DNA of 64,000 nt. Origin: Streptomyces glaucescens. GTDB lineage: Bacteria; Actinomycetota; Actinomycetes; Streptomycetales; Streptomycetaceae. The DNA lies in assembly GCF_000761215.1 (NCBI RefSeq), contig NZ_CP009438.1:6366501-6430500 (forward strand), read 5' to 3'. This document shows positions 24,939 through 33,565 of the stretch, piece after piece. The notes under the pieces were generated by a model, which was not told the origin of the DNA, made no database searches, and was given only the letters and a program-made list of their open reading frames with translations. Position 1 is the stretch's first letter. Each line of letters starts with the position of its first letter. The translations under genes were made by a program, and so were the position numbers.

Positions 24939-25790
24939 GTGACATCGACGGCCGGTGGTTCCGGGCGGCTGCTCGCCATCAGCGACCTGCACATCGCGTA
25001 CGAGGAGAACCGGGCGCTGGTCGAGAGGCTGCGCCCGGAGACCGACGACGACTGGCTCCTCGTGGCCGGTGACGTCGCGGAGTCGGTGTCCTCGATCGAG
25101 TGGGCGCTGAAGACCCTCGCCGGGCGCTTCCGCAAGGTCGTCTGGGTCCCCGGCAACCACGAGCTGTGGACCCATCCCTCCGACCCCGTCACCCTGCGCG
25201 GCGCCGCCCGCTACGAGCACCTGGTCGAGATGTGCCGGCGCCTGGACGTCCTCACCCCGGAGGACCCGTACCCCGTGTGGGAGGGCCCCGGCGGCCCGGT
25301 CGTCATCGCCCCGCTGTTCCTCCTCTACGACTACTCCTTCCTCCCCGAGGGCTGCGCCACGAAGGAGGAGGGACTGGCGTACGCGCACCGGACCGGGATC
25401 GTGTGCACCGACGAGTACCTGCTGCACCCCGATCCCTACCCCACCCGCGAGGACTGGTGCCGGGCCAGGGTCGCCGGGACCGAGGCGCGGCTCGCCGCGC
25501 TCCCGGAGGACCTGCCCACCGTCCTGGTCAACCACTGGCCGCTGCACCGGCATCCCACCGAGGTGCTGTGGTACCCGGAGTTCGCCATGTGGTGCGGCAC
25601 CCGGCTGACCGACGACTGGCACCGCCGCTTCCGGGTCGAGGCCATGGTCTACGGCCATCTGCACATCCCGCGGACCACCGTGCACGAGGGCGTCCGCTTC
25701 GAGGAGGTGTCGGTGGGCTACCCCCGTGAATGGCGCAAGCGCCCGAATCCGCCGGGCCGTCCGCGCCGCGTACTCCCCAGGGAGGACTGA
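24939..25790 (+). CDS. metallophosphoesterase
   Basis: A 283-residue calcineurin-type phosphoesterase. All five metal motifs are visible: SDLH, AGDVAE, GNHELW, NHWPLH and YGHLHIPR. The start chosen is the GTG at 24939 with GAGGGGG upstream; a GTG 15 bp earlier is the alternative. It ends 4 bp before the phosphopantetheinyl transferase gene and is surely cotranscribed with it. The same gene pair is common in streptomycetes, but the phosphoesterase substrate is not known. Confidence 0.87.
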   Translation: MTSTAGGSGRLLAISDLHIAYEENRALVERLRPETDDDWLLVAGDVAESVSSIEWALKTLAGRFRKVVWVPGNHELWTHPSDPVTLRGAARYEHLVEMCRRLDVLTPEDPYPVWEGPGGPVVIAPLFLLYDYSFLPEGCATKEEGLAYAHRTGIVCTDEYLLHPDPYPTREDWCRARVAGTEARLAALPEDLPTVLVNHWPLHRHPTEVLWYPEFAMWCGTRLTDDWHRRFRVEAMVYGHLHIPRTTVHEGVRFEEVSVGYPREWRKRPNPPGRPRRVLPRED

Positions 25791-25794
25791 GCCG

Positions 25795-26475
25795 GTGATC
25801 GAGGAACTGCTGCCCGACGCGGTGATCGCCGTCGAGGCCCACGGCAGCGACGAGATCGTGGAGGCGCCGCTGTTCCCCGGCGAGGAACGGTTCGTGGCGC
25901 TGGCCGTGGCCAAGCGGCGCCGCGAGTACGCCACCGTGCGCGCCTGCGCCCGCCGCGCCATGGAGAAGCTGGGAGTCCCCCCGCAGCCGGTCCTGCCCGG
26001 CGAACGGGGCGCGCCGCAGTGGCCCGACGGGCTGCTCGGCAGCATGACCCACTGTGACGGCTACTGCGCCGCCGCGCTGGTCCGGGCCACCGACCTGGCC
26101 TCCCTCGGCATCGACGCCGAACCGCACGCTCCGCTCCCGGACGGCGTGCTGGAGGCCGTCGCCCTGCCCGCCGAGCGGGAGCGGCTGCGCGCGCTGGCCG
26201 ACGAGCGGCCCGAAGTGCACGGCGACCGGCTGCTGTTCAGCGCGAAGGAGTCCGTCTACAAGGCGTGGTTCCCGCTCACCGGCGAGTGGCTGGAGTTCTC
26301 CGAGGCGGACATCGAGTTCACCGCCGAACCCGGCGACCGGGCACGCGGCCGGTTCCGCGCCGAACTCCTCGTCCCCGGGCCGCTGCTGGACGGCCGCAGG
26401 ATCGGCCGCTTCGAGGGCCGCTGGGCGGTCCGCGGCGGCCTGGTGGCGACCGCGGTGACGGTACCGCGCACCTGA
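25795..26475 (+). CDS. 4'-phosphopantetheinyl transferase (EntD/Sfp superfamily)
   Basis: A 226-residue enzyme that moves phosphopantetheine from CoA to carrier proteins of polyketide, peptide or fatty acid synthases. The Mg-binding GIDAE is at 105-109, FSAKESVYKAW at 148-158, and a conserved GSMTHCDGYCAAA at ~82-94. The size matches the EntD/NpgA-like group. The GTG start has AGGGAGGA just upstream and lies 4 bp after the metallophosphoesterase stop. With no carrier-protein genes in this window it probably serves clusters elsewhere. Confidence 0.92.
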   Translation: MIEELLPDAVIAVEAHGSDEIVEAPLFPGEERFVALAVAKRRREYATVRACARRAMEKLGVPPQPVLPGERGAPQWPDGLLGSMTHCDGYCAAALVRATDLASLGIDAEPHAPLPDGVLEAVALPAERERLRALADERPEVHGDRLLFSAKESVYKAWFPLTGEWLEFSEADIEFTAEPGDRARGRFRAELLVPGPLLDGRRIGRFEGRWAVRGGLVATAVTVPRT

Positions 26476-26509
26476 GCGGGCGCGGGCGGCCGGGACGTGG
26501 CACCGGCGG

Positions 26510-26746
26510 TCAGGGGCGCGGGCACCAGCCGTGCAGCAGCCGGAAGAACTCCTCCTCGTTGCCGCGCAGCCCCGCGTCCGCCAGCGCCCGTTCGGCCTCG
26601 GCGAGCACCGTGGGCGGGACGACGGGCGGACCGGGCGGCCCGTGCGGGCCGGGCGCGGTGTCGAAGGCGGCCCGCACGGTGTGCAGCAGCCGCAGATACG
26701 CCTGGACGGCCGTGCGCTCGCGGTGGGTCGGTACGGCGGTGGACAT
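26510..26746 (-). CDS. small protein of unknown function (78 aa)
   Basis: A 78-residue protein (MSTAVPTHRERTAVQAYL...) with two amphipathic helices separated by a Pro/Gly-rich segment, ending EEEFFRLLHGWCPRP. GGGGAGAG lies about 8 bp upstream of the ATG. Base-3 GC bias fits real coding sequence. No domain was recognised. It lies downstream of the XRE regulator on the same strand but with a 196-bp gap. Confidence 0.65.
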   Translation of the reverse strand: MSTAVPTHRERTAVQAYLRLLHTVRAAFDTAPGPHGPPGPPVVPPTVLAEAERALADAGLRGNEEEFFRLLHGWCPRP

Positions 26747-26942
26747 CGGTCGGCTCTCCCCGTCTCGACAGCGTGCCCCGCCGGGCGCGGGGCTGTCCCC
26801 AGCTTGCCGCCTGCCACTGACAACGGGGTCCGCCGCCCGCGTGGTTCGCCCGCTCAGCGGAGCCGGTACGGCGGCGCAACGAGCCGGGAAGCGCCACTCC
26901 ACGCTGGGCCGAACGGTCGACGGGGGCCGTGCGGCCGCCGGC

Positions 26943-27602
26943 TCAGCGCTCGGGCCGCTTGACGCTCTCCAGGAGCATGTCCAGCCACTCGGCGACCTTG
27001 TCGCGGTGCTGGTCACTGGGCAGTTGGGCGGCCCGCCAGGCGATCCCGCGCACGCCGTGGTCCTGGAGCAGTCGCTCCAGCGGGTCGTCGGGAGCGCCGG
27101 CGGCGGCCTCCCGCTCGCGGTCGGCGAGCTTCTGGAGGAGGTCCTGCTCGGTCCGCTGCAGGGCGCCGGCCAGCGCCTCGGGGTCCTCGGCGGTCAGGAA
27201 GCCGGCGTGCACGCGGAAGAAACGCTGGATGGCGTCGCAGTGCTCCATGGTGGGGCGGCGGTCGCCGTTGATGAGCGCGCCGGCCTGCTGCCGGGACATG
27301 CCGGCACCGTCGGCTATCTCCTGCTGCGTGTACCGGCGGCCGTTGGGCTTGAGCCGGGTGCGCCGCAGCAGGTCCAGCCGCTGCAGGAAGCGCGCCTGGA
27401 CATCGGGCTCCCCGGCGGGCCGGCCGCGCAGCAGATCCTTGACCACCGGCTCGGGGACTCCGCAGGCGACGGACAGCCGGGCGGTGTCGAAGACCTCGGC
27501 GTGCGGCACGCCGAGCCGGTCGGCGAGGGCGGTGACGCGGGCGACCACGGCCGGCAGCACAACCGTCACCGTGGTGCCCGGAACCTCGTAGCCATCCGTC
27601 AC
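26943..27602 (-). CDS. XRE-type helix-turn-helix regulator
   Basis: A 219-residue regulator. A helix-turn-helix (YTQQEIADGAGMSRQQAGAL) sits in the middle, around residues 91-110, flanked by helical regions. The C-terminal part is Glu/Leu/Arg rich and probably mediates oligomerisation. The start is GTG 27602 with AGGAGA 8 bp upstream; two further in-frame GTG/ATG codons upstream lack this. The divergent neighbour is an MmyB-type ligand domain without its usual HTH, so the two may work together. Targets are unknown. Confidence 0.8.
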   Translation of the reverse strand: MTDGYEVPGTTVTVVLPAVVARVTALADRLGVPHAEVFDTARLSVACGVPEPVVKDLLRGRPAGEPDVQARFLQRLDLLRRTRLKPNGRRYTQQEIADGAGMSRQQAGALINGDRRPTMEHCDAIQRFFRVHAGFLTAEDPEALAGALQRTEQDLLQKLADREREAAAGAPDDPLERLLQDHGVRGIAWRAAQLPSDQHRDKVAEWLDMLLESVKRPER

Positions 27603-27825
27603 CGACAGGTCTCCTACGTCTCTCACAGGCTTCTCACAACTGGTTGCCGTGAACTTCCCGGAGAGTAGCCGGTGCTTCGAACTCACATCCAGGTCTCGCC
27701 ACAACTGTGGCCAATTTCAGCCGTCAACCGGCATGAAATGCCACGATAGTTGACACGCCTCGCGTCGGGGCCCCAGGATCAAGGCGCCGCGTGAAGGCCG
27801 CAGAGGCAAAAGGGGTGACCTCCCG

Positions 27826-28497
27826 ATGGCGTATCAGGCAGGAGGGCAGCGGTCCGAGCTGCGGCCCGTACCCGAGTGTCCCGAGGCCCAGGCGTATCTG
27901 GAGGACTACGCCACACTGCTCCAGGCCGTTCCCTTCCCCTCCGTCGTCGTGGACCACGCCTGGGACGTCGTGGTCGCCAACAGCGCCTTCGAGACACTTT
28001 TCCGGGGCGTGGGACCGCATCCGACGGCCATGCCGTGGGACAACTTCCTCAGGTTCGTCCTCTTCCACCCCGACGCGAGCACCGTCCTCGGTGAGCACGA
28101 ACCGCGCTGGTGCCTGCCGATGCTGGCGCACTTCGCCGCCGCCCTGGAGCGGCAGGGCCACGACCACCGGCTCCAGGCGATCCGCCGGGAGATCTCCCAG
28201 GACCCCATCATGGAGGCCGCCTACCGGCACGGTCTGCCGCACTGGATCCGCGCGGTCGGCGAGGCGGCCGTCGAGCACGACGGCGCGGTCCGTCCGCTGC
28301 TGCACCCCGACCCGCGCTGGGGCGTCACGGACTGCCGTGTCGTCGGCGAGACCCCCAAGACACTGCGCGAACTGGGCTACACCCGGCTGACCCTGGTGCT
28401 GCGCGAGCCGCGTCGCGCGGCGTCCGCCCCGCGCCGGCGCGTCCGCGCCCGCCGTGCGGCGGGCCACCTCCGCGTGGTCCCCGCCCCCGAGGTCTGA
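27826..28497 (+). CDS. MmyB-like ligand-binding-domain protein lacking a HTH
   Basis: A 223-residue protein matching the ligand-binding half of MmyB-type regulators: VVDHAWDVVVANSAFETLF near residues 42-60, DNFLRFVLFHPDA, and a C-terminal Arg-rich tail. MmyB proteins normally have an N-terminal XRE helix-turn-helix; here the first ~25 residues contain none. The gene is divergent from an XRE regulator across 223 bp, suggesting that sensor and DNA-binding parts are on separate proteins. The domain is thought to bind fatty-acid-like ligands. The Arg-rich tail could contact nucleic acid. Confidence 0.8.
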   Translation: MAYQAGGQRSELRPVPECPEAQAYLEDYATLLQAVPFPSVVVDHAWDVVVANSAFETLFRGVGPHPTAMPWDNFLRFVLFHPDASTVLGEHEPRWCLPMLAHFAAALERQGHDHRLQAIRREISQDPIMEAAYRHGLPHWIRAVGEAAVEHDGAVRPLLHPDPRWGVTDCRVVGETPKTLRELGYTRLTLVLREPRRAASAPRRRVRARRAAGHLRVVPAPEV

Positions 28498-28744
28498 CCG
28501 GGCACCGCCGGCGTTCAGGTCGCCGACGGCGCCACGGTCGGACCGGGGCACGCCCCGCGGGCACCGTCCCCGTCCCGCCCGCCGTCCGCCCCGGCCGGAA
28601 ACACACCTCGCGTACCCGCGACTTTCACACGGGCGCCACCCCGTCCTTCCCCGGCGTTCGATGCTCTTGGAAGACTCCTTCCACGCGCATTGCGTCATGC
28701 CCGTCCGGCCGGTCGCACCACATCAGGACGAGAGGTCCCCACCC

Positions 28745-30796
28745 ATGCCCGAAGTCAACCGGCGCAGGTTCCTCCAGATCGCAGGGGCCACCACGGCGTT
28801 CAGCGCGCTGGCCGGCAGCATCGAGCGCGCCGCCGCCGTGCCCGCCGACCGCCGCTCGGGAACGATCCAGGACGTCGAGCACATCGTCGTGCTCATGCAG
28901 GAGAATCGTTCCTTCGACCACTACTTCGGGAAACTGCGCGGCGTCCGCGGCTTCGGCGATCCCCGCCCGGTCACCCTCGGCAACGGCAAACCCGTCTGGC
29001 ACCAGCCGGACGGCGCCAGGGACGTGCTGCCCTTCCACCCGGACGCCGACGACCTCGGCATGCAGTTCCTGGAGGGACTGCCGCACGGCTGGACCGACGG
29101 CCAGCAGGCTTACCACGGCGGCAAGTACGACCAGTGGATCCCGGCCAAGGGCACCACCACCATGGCGTACCTCACCCGCGAGGACATCCCGTTCCACTAC
29201 GCGCTCGCCGACGCCTTCACCGTCTGCGACGCCTACCACTGCTCGTTCATCGGCTCCACCGACCCGAACCGCTACTACCTGTGGAGCGGACACACGGGCA
29301 ACGACGGCACGGGCGGCGGCCCCGTCCTCGGCAACGACGAACTGGGCTACGGCTGGACCACCTACCCCGAACGCCTGGAGAAGGCCGGGATCTCCTGGAA
29401 GGTCTACCAGGACATCGGCGACGGCCTGGACGCGGCCGGCCACTGGGGCTGGATCTCCGACGCCTACCGCGGCAACTACGGCGACAACTCCCTGCTCTAC
29501 TTCGACAGCTACCGCAACGCCGCGCCCGGCGACCCGCTGCACGACAAGGCCCGCACCGGCACCGACGTCAAGAACGGCGACGGCTACTTCGACCGGCTGC
29601 GCGCCGACGTCGAGGCCGGCACCCTGCCCCAGGTGTCCTGGATCGCCGCCCCCGAGGCGTTCTCCGAGCACTCCAACTGGCCCTCCAACTACGGTGCCTG
29701 GTACATCGCGCAGGTCCTCGACGCGCTCACCGCCGACCCGGCCGTCTGGGCGAGGACGGCACTGTTCATCACGTACGACGAGAACGACGGCTTCTTCGAC
29801 CACGTGGTGCCGCCGCTGCCCCCGGGCGACGCCTCCCGCGGCAAGTCCACGGTCGACGTCTCCCTCGACCTCTACCCGGGCGACAGCCGGCGCCCCGCCG
29901 GCCCCTACGGACTCGGCCCGCGCGTGCCCATGCTCGTCGTCTCACCCTGGAGCAAGGGCGGCTGGGTCTGCTCCGAGACCCTCGACCACACCTCCGTCAT
30001 CCGGTTCATGGAACGCCGCTTCGGCGTCCGCGAACCGAACATCTCCCCGTGGCGGCGCGCGATCTGCGGCGACCTCACCGCCGCGTTCGACTTCTCCCGC
30101 CCGGACACCCGGCCGGCCGCGCTGCCCGACACCGACGGCTACCTTCCGCCGGACCGCGAGCGCCACCCCGACTACCGTCCGGTGCCGCCCGCGCACCCCG
30201 GCATGCCCCGGCAGGAGCGCGGCCTGCGCCCGGCCCGCCCGCTGAAGTACGCGCCGCTGGTGGACGGCTCGGCGGACGTGGCGGCCGGGAAGTACACCCT
30301 CACCTTCGCCTCGGGGGCGAAGGCCGGCGCCGCCTTCCTGGTCACCTCCGGCAGCCGCGCCGACGGCCCGTGGACCTACACCACCGAAGCCGGCAGGACC
30401 GTCTCCGACACCTGGAACTCGGCCCACTCCAAGGGCGCCTACGACCTGACCGTGCACGGCCCCAACGGCTTCCTGCGCGTCTTCAAGGGCCCGAACAAGC
30501 AGGCCGGCCCCGAGGTCACCGCCCGGCACACCGGCGACGACATCGAGCTGACCTTCACCAACGCGGCTTCCGGCACGGTGCTGCTGAAGCTGGCCGACGG
30601 CTACACGGGCACCACCCGCAGCCTGCGCGTGCGGCCCGGCGCCGTCGTCCGGCAGATCGTCCGCCTGGCGGCGAGCCGGCGCTGGTACGACCTGACGGTC
30701 ACCTCCGACGCCGACCCGGGCTACCTGCGGCGCTTCGCCGGGCACGTGGAGAACGGGAAGCCCGGGGTGAGCGACCCGGCGATCGCCACCGAGTAG
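28745..30796 (+). CDS. Tat-exported phospholipase C, phosphocholine-specific type
   Basis: A 683-residue phosphoesterase. The N-terminus NRRRFLQIAGATTAFSAL is a twin-arginine signal. The catalytic domain begins with VVLMQENRSFDHYFGKLRG, the metal-site motif of bacterial phospholipase C/acid phosphatases, and continues with STDPNRYYLWSGH, EHSNWPSNYGAWY and ITYDENDGFFDHVVPP. The last ~120 residues hold two beta-rich repeats (ASGAKAGAAFLVTS and HTGDDIELTFTNAA) of the usual C-terminal module. It hydrolyses phospholipids outside the cell. It is monocistronic, ending at a hairpin facing the DMT transporter gene. Confidence 0.92.
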   Translation: MPEVNRRRFLQIAGATTAFSALAGSIERAAAVPADRRSGTIQDVEHIVVLMQENRSFDHYFGKLRGVRGFGDPRPVTLGNGKPVWHQPDGARDVLPFHPDADDLGMQFLEGLPHGWTDGQQAYHGGKYDQWIPAKGTTTMAYLTREDIPFHYALADAFTVCDAYHCSFIGSTDPNRYYLWSGHTGNDGTGGGPVLGNDELGYGWTTYPERLEKAGISWKVYQDIGDGLDAAGHWGWISDAYRGNYGDNSLLYFDSYRNAAPGDPLHDKARTGTDVKNGDGYFDRLRADVEAGTLPQVSWIAAPEAFSEHSNWPSNYGAWYIAQVLDALTADPAVWARTALFITYDENDGFFDHVVPPLPPGDASRGKSTVDVSLDLYPGDSRRPAGPYGLGPRVPMLVVSPWSKGGWVCSETLDHTSVIRFMERRFGVREPNISPWRRAICGDLTAAFDFSRPDTRPAALPDTDGYLPPDRERHPDYRPVPPAHPGMPRQERGLRPARPLKYAPLVDGSADVAAGKYTLTFASGAKAGAAFLVTSGSRADGPWTYTTEAGRTVSDTWNSAHSKGAYDLTVHGPNGFLRVFKGPNKQAGPEVTARHTGDDIELTFTNAASGTVLLKLADGYTGTTRSLRVRPGAVVRQIVRLAASRRWYDLTVTSDADPGYLRRFAGHVENGKPGVSDPAIATE

Positions 30797-30803
30797 CCGC
30801 CCT

Positions 30804-30820
30804 CCCCGCTCAGAGCGGGG
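30804..30820. terminator. short hairpin terminator between convergent genes
   Basis: CCCCGCT-CAG-AGCGGGG forms a 7-bp GC stem with a 3-base loop. It lies just after the phospholipase stop and overlaps the stop of the opposing transporter gene. Confidence 0.55.
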
Positions 30821-31742
30821 TCAGGTGCCCCGGGCCCGGCTGCGGCTGCCGGGGCACCAGGGCCTCCGGCCGGGACACGGCGGCCCCGGGCGCCTCCGCC
30901 TCGGTCGCGGTGCCGGGCGCCCGCTGAGGTGGCGTACGCGCCAGCAGCACCACGCCCCGGGCCGCGAGCCCCGCCCCCGCCAGCGCCAGCAGCACCCCCG
31001 CGGGACCGCCCTGGAGGCGCTCGCCGAGCAGACAGACGCCGATCACCGCCGCGGACACCGGATTGGCCAGGGTCACCATCGCCAGCGGCGCGCCCAGGCC
31101 GCCCCGGTAACCGGCCTGCGCGAGCAGCAGTCCGCCCGTCGCCAGTGCCGCGACGAGCAGGGCGACGGCGATCACCTGGGCGTCGAGCACCGGGCCGGAG
31201 TGGTCCGTGGCGGCGACCGTCACGGTCTGGGTGAGCGCGGAGGCGACGCCGGAGGCGATCCCGGACGCGGTGGCGTGCCGCAGCCCGGGCCGGGCACCGG
31301 GCCGGGCGAGCGAACCGATCAGCACCGCGGTGACCCCCGCGACCACCAGCGCCTCCGGGACGCTGAGCACGTCGTCGGGCGTCGGCCCGGACGCCGTGAC
31401 CAGGACCGCCGCCAGACCCGCAAGGGTGAGCACGGTGCCCCGCCACTCGGCCGCGCCGACCCGCCGCCCGGCGATCCGCGCGCCGAGCGGCACCGCCGCG
31501 ACCAGCGTGAGCGCGCCCAGGGGCTGCACCACGGTCAGGGGCCCGTACTTCAGGGCGACGACGTGCAGCAGCGCGCCGGTGGCGTTCAGCGCGACCGCGA
31601 TCCACCACGCGGCGCCGCCGAGCAGCCGCAGCACTCCGGAGCCGGAGCTGCGCGCGGCCAGCCGTTCCTGCGCGACCGCGGCGGCCGCGTAGGCGACGGC
31701 GGAGAACACCGAGAGCACGAGGGCGAGGGCCAAGGCGTTCAC
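30810..31742 (-). CDS. EamA/DMT-superfamily transporter
   Basis: A 310-residue membrane protein with about ten hydrophobic segments in two repeats, as in EamA/DMT permeases. LKYGPLTVVQPLGALTLVAAVPLGA in repeat 1 and MVTLANPVSAAVIGVCLLGERLQGG in repeat 2 are the helix pair that marks the fold. A ~40-residue Pro-rich cytoplasmic tail follows. The GTG start overlaps the PAP2 stop by 4 bp, so the two form an operon. The substrate is unknown; with PAP2 a lipid or lipid precursor is possible. Confidence 0.85.
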   Translation of the reverse strand: MNALALALVLSVFSAVAYAAAAVAQERLAARSSGSGVLRLLGGAAWWIAVALNATGALLHVVALKYGPLTVVQPLGALTLVAAVPLGARIAGRRVGAAEWRGTVLTLAGLAAVLVTASGPTPDDVLSVPEALVVAGVTAVLIGSLARPGARPGLRHATASGIASGVASALTQTVTVAATDHSGPVLDAQVIAVALLVAALATGGLLLAQAGYRGGLGAPLAMVTLANPVSAAVIGVCLLGERLQGGPAGVLLALAGAGLAARGVVLLARTPPQRAPGTATEAEAPGAAVSRPEALVPRQPQPGPGHLTPL

Positions 31743-32593
31743 CGGCCCGCCTCCACCAGCTCGGGCGGCGCGGCGGGCGCGCCGGACGGCGGTGGCGCGC
31801 CGGGACCGTGGGCCGGCACGGCGGCGGCCCCGGCCGCGGGCATCCGGCGCACGCGCGCCGGGGCGGTCGTCCGCGGCGGCGGGCGCAGCACGGCGAGGGC
31901 GAGGGCGAGCAGGGCCGCGGCGACGAGGGAGTCGAGCCAGTAGTGGTTCGCCGTGCCCACGATCACCAGCAGGGTCAGCAGCGGGTGCGCCAGCCAGAGC
32001 CACCGCAGGCGGGAGCGGGTCGCGGCGATCAGCCCGAGCGCGACCATCAGCGCCCAGCCGAAGTGCAGCGAGGGCATCGCCGCGAACTGGTTGGAGAGGG
32101 TGTCGGTGGCCGGCGGCCCGTACACCGACGGCCCGTACACCCGCCCGGTGTCGGTCAGGCCCGCAGCCGCGAGCATGCGGGGCGGGGCCAGCGGGAAGGC
32201 CAGGTGCAGCACGAGCGCGGCGGCGGTCACCGCCGCCAGTGCCCGGCGTGCCCACCGGTAGTGGCCGGGGCGGCGCAGGTACAGCCAGATCAGGAAAGCG
32301 GCGGTGGCGGGGAAGTGCACGGTCGCGTAGTACGTGTTCGCGGCGCGGACCAGGAGGTCCCCGTGCAGCAGCAGGGACTGCACGGCCCCTTCGCCGGGCA
32401 GCGACAGCGCGCGCTCCAGGTCCCACACGTGACGCGCGTTGGCGAACGCCGCGTCCGTGTGACCGGTCGCCAGCCGGCGGCCGAGCTTGTAGAGGACGAA
32501 GAGCCCTGCGACGAGCAGGAGCTCCCTGACGAGCGGCGGCCGCGCTGTCGCGCTGTCCGGCTCCGCTGGCGCAGGCTCGGTGCGGGCGTTCAT
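31739..32593 (-). CDS. PAP2/AUR1-like membrane phosphatase
   Basis: A 284-residue membrane protein with about six hydrophobic segments and the split phosphatase motif: APPRM, then MPSLHFGW, then NHYWLDS near residue 220. The spacing fits the PAP2_3 (AUR1/inositol phosphorylceramide synthase-like) group. The likely reaction is dephosphorylation or head-group transfer on a phospholipid at the outer face of the membrane. It is first in the operon with the DMT transporter and divergent from a TetR regulator across a region dense in inverted repeats. Confidence 0.88.
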   Translation of the reverse strand: MNARTEPAPAEPDSATARPPLVRELLLVAGLFVLYKLGRRLATGHTDAAFANARHVWDLERALSLPGEGAVQSLLLHGDLLVRAANTYYATVHFPATAAFLIWLYLRRPGHYRWARRALAAVTAAALVLHLAFPLAPPRMLAAAGLTDTGRVYGPSVYGPPATDTLSNQFAAMPSLHFGWALMVALGLIAATRSRLRWLWLAHPLLTLLVIVGTANHYWLDSLVAAALLALALAVLRPPPRTTAPARVRRMPAAGAAAVPAHGPGAPPPSGAPAAPPELVEAGR

Positions 32594-32686
32594 CCCCCGG
32601 CCCCTTCGCTGACGGTGGTGCTTGCGTGGTCCATGAGCAGCCTGTGGCTGGCGGTGCGCGGGCGGCGAGCTTATCGATACGGCCGC

Positions 32687-32740
32687 GTACCGATACGCCA
32701 GTGTACCGATACGGTCGAGTACCGGTACACTGGCGTATCG
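32687..32740. promoter_or_regulatory. large inverted-repeat operator between PAP2 and TetR genes
   Basis: An 18-bp arm CGATACGCCAGTGTACCG (32691-32708) is repeated as its exact complement at 32723-32740, with a 14-bp spacer. Inside are GTACCGATAC at 32687-32696 and 32703-32712 and the perfect palindrome GTACCGGTAC at 32719-32728. A further CGATACGG lies at 32675-32682. The cluster covers the control region of both divergent genes, as expected for a TetR operator. Confidence 0.7.
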
Positions 32741-32778
32741 AAAGGCAGCCCCGCACTGACCCCCAGGGAGAAGAGCCG

Positions 32779-33393
32779 ATGACGTCGCAGGCCGCGGACC
32801 GACCGGACACGGTCGTCGCCTCGCGCCGCTCCAAGCTCACGCCCGAGCGCGAGCAGGAGTTCTTCGACGCCGTCCTGGACCAGATCCGGGAGTGCGGCTA
32901 CGACGCGGTCACCATGGAGGGCGTCGCCGCCAGCACCCGCTGCAGCAAGTCCACGCTGTACCGGCAGTGGAAGACGAAACCCCAGTTCGTCGCCGCGGCC
33001 CTGCGCTCCAGCCGGAGGGTGCGGTTCGCGGGCATCGACACCGGCTCGCTCGCCGGGGACCTGCGCGAGGTCGCGCGCTGCGCCGCCGCGTGGTCGGCGA
33101 AGGACACCAAGCTGCACCAGGCGCTCGGCCATGCGGTGATGCAGGACGAGGAGCTGGCCCGCGCACTGCGGGAGGCGCTGGTCGAACCGGAGATCGCGGC
33201 GCTGGAGGAGATCCTGCGCCGGGGTGTCGAACGCGGCGAGGTCCCGGCCGGCAACCCGGCACTGCCGTTCATCCCCGCGCAGCTGTTCGGCGTGCTGCGG
33301 GTCCGGCCCGTCCTCGAGGGCCGCTACGCCGACCCGGACTACCTGGTCCGGTTCATGGAGGCCGCGGTGTTCCCCGCGCTCGGCCTCACCTAG
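32779..33393 (+). CDS. TetR-family regulator
   Basis: A 204-residue TetR protein. The HTH (VTMEGVAASTRCSKSTLYRQWKTK) is at about 40-63, followed by a TetR_C-type ligand domain. The ATG at 32779 has GGGAGAAGAG upstream; the open frame extends further back through the operator repeats but without a ribosome site. It is divergent from the PAP2-DMT operon, which it most likely represses along with itself. Confidence 0.87.
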   Translation: MTSQAADRPDTVVASRRSKLTPEREQEFFDAVLDQIRECGYDAVTMEGVAASTRCSKSTLYRQWKTKPQFVAAALRSSRRVRFAGIDTGSLAGDLREVARCAAAWSAKDTKLHQALGHAVMQDEELARALREALVEPEIAALEEILRRGVERGEVPAGNPALPFIPAQLFGVLRVRPVLEGRYADPDYLVRFMEAAVFPALGLT

Positions 33394-33480
33394 GACTCGG
33401 ACCGCGCCGTCCACGGGATGACTGGACGGCCGGTCCGACCGCGCCGCACCGTGGGGACGGGGGCGGCGCGCACCCCCCGG

Positions 33481-33521
33481 CCGGGCGGGGTTCCTCCTGA
33501 GCGGAGAGGAGCCCCGCCCGG
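33481..33521. terminator. bidirectional terminator hairpin
   Basis: Arms CCGGGCGGGGTTCCTC (33481-33496) and GAGGAGCCCCGCCCGG (33506-33521) pair over 16 positions with one G-T wobble and a 9-base loop. It lies between the convergent TetR and DUF2510 genes. Confidence 0.75.
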
Positions 33522-33565
33522 CCGGCATGCCGCGCGCGGCGCGGGTGGGACGTCCTGTGCGGGGC

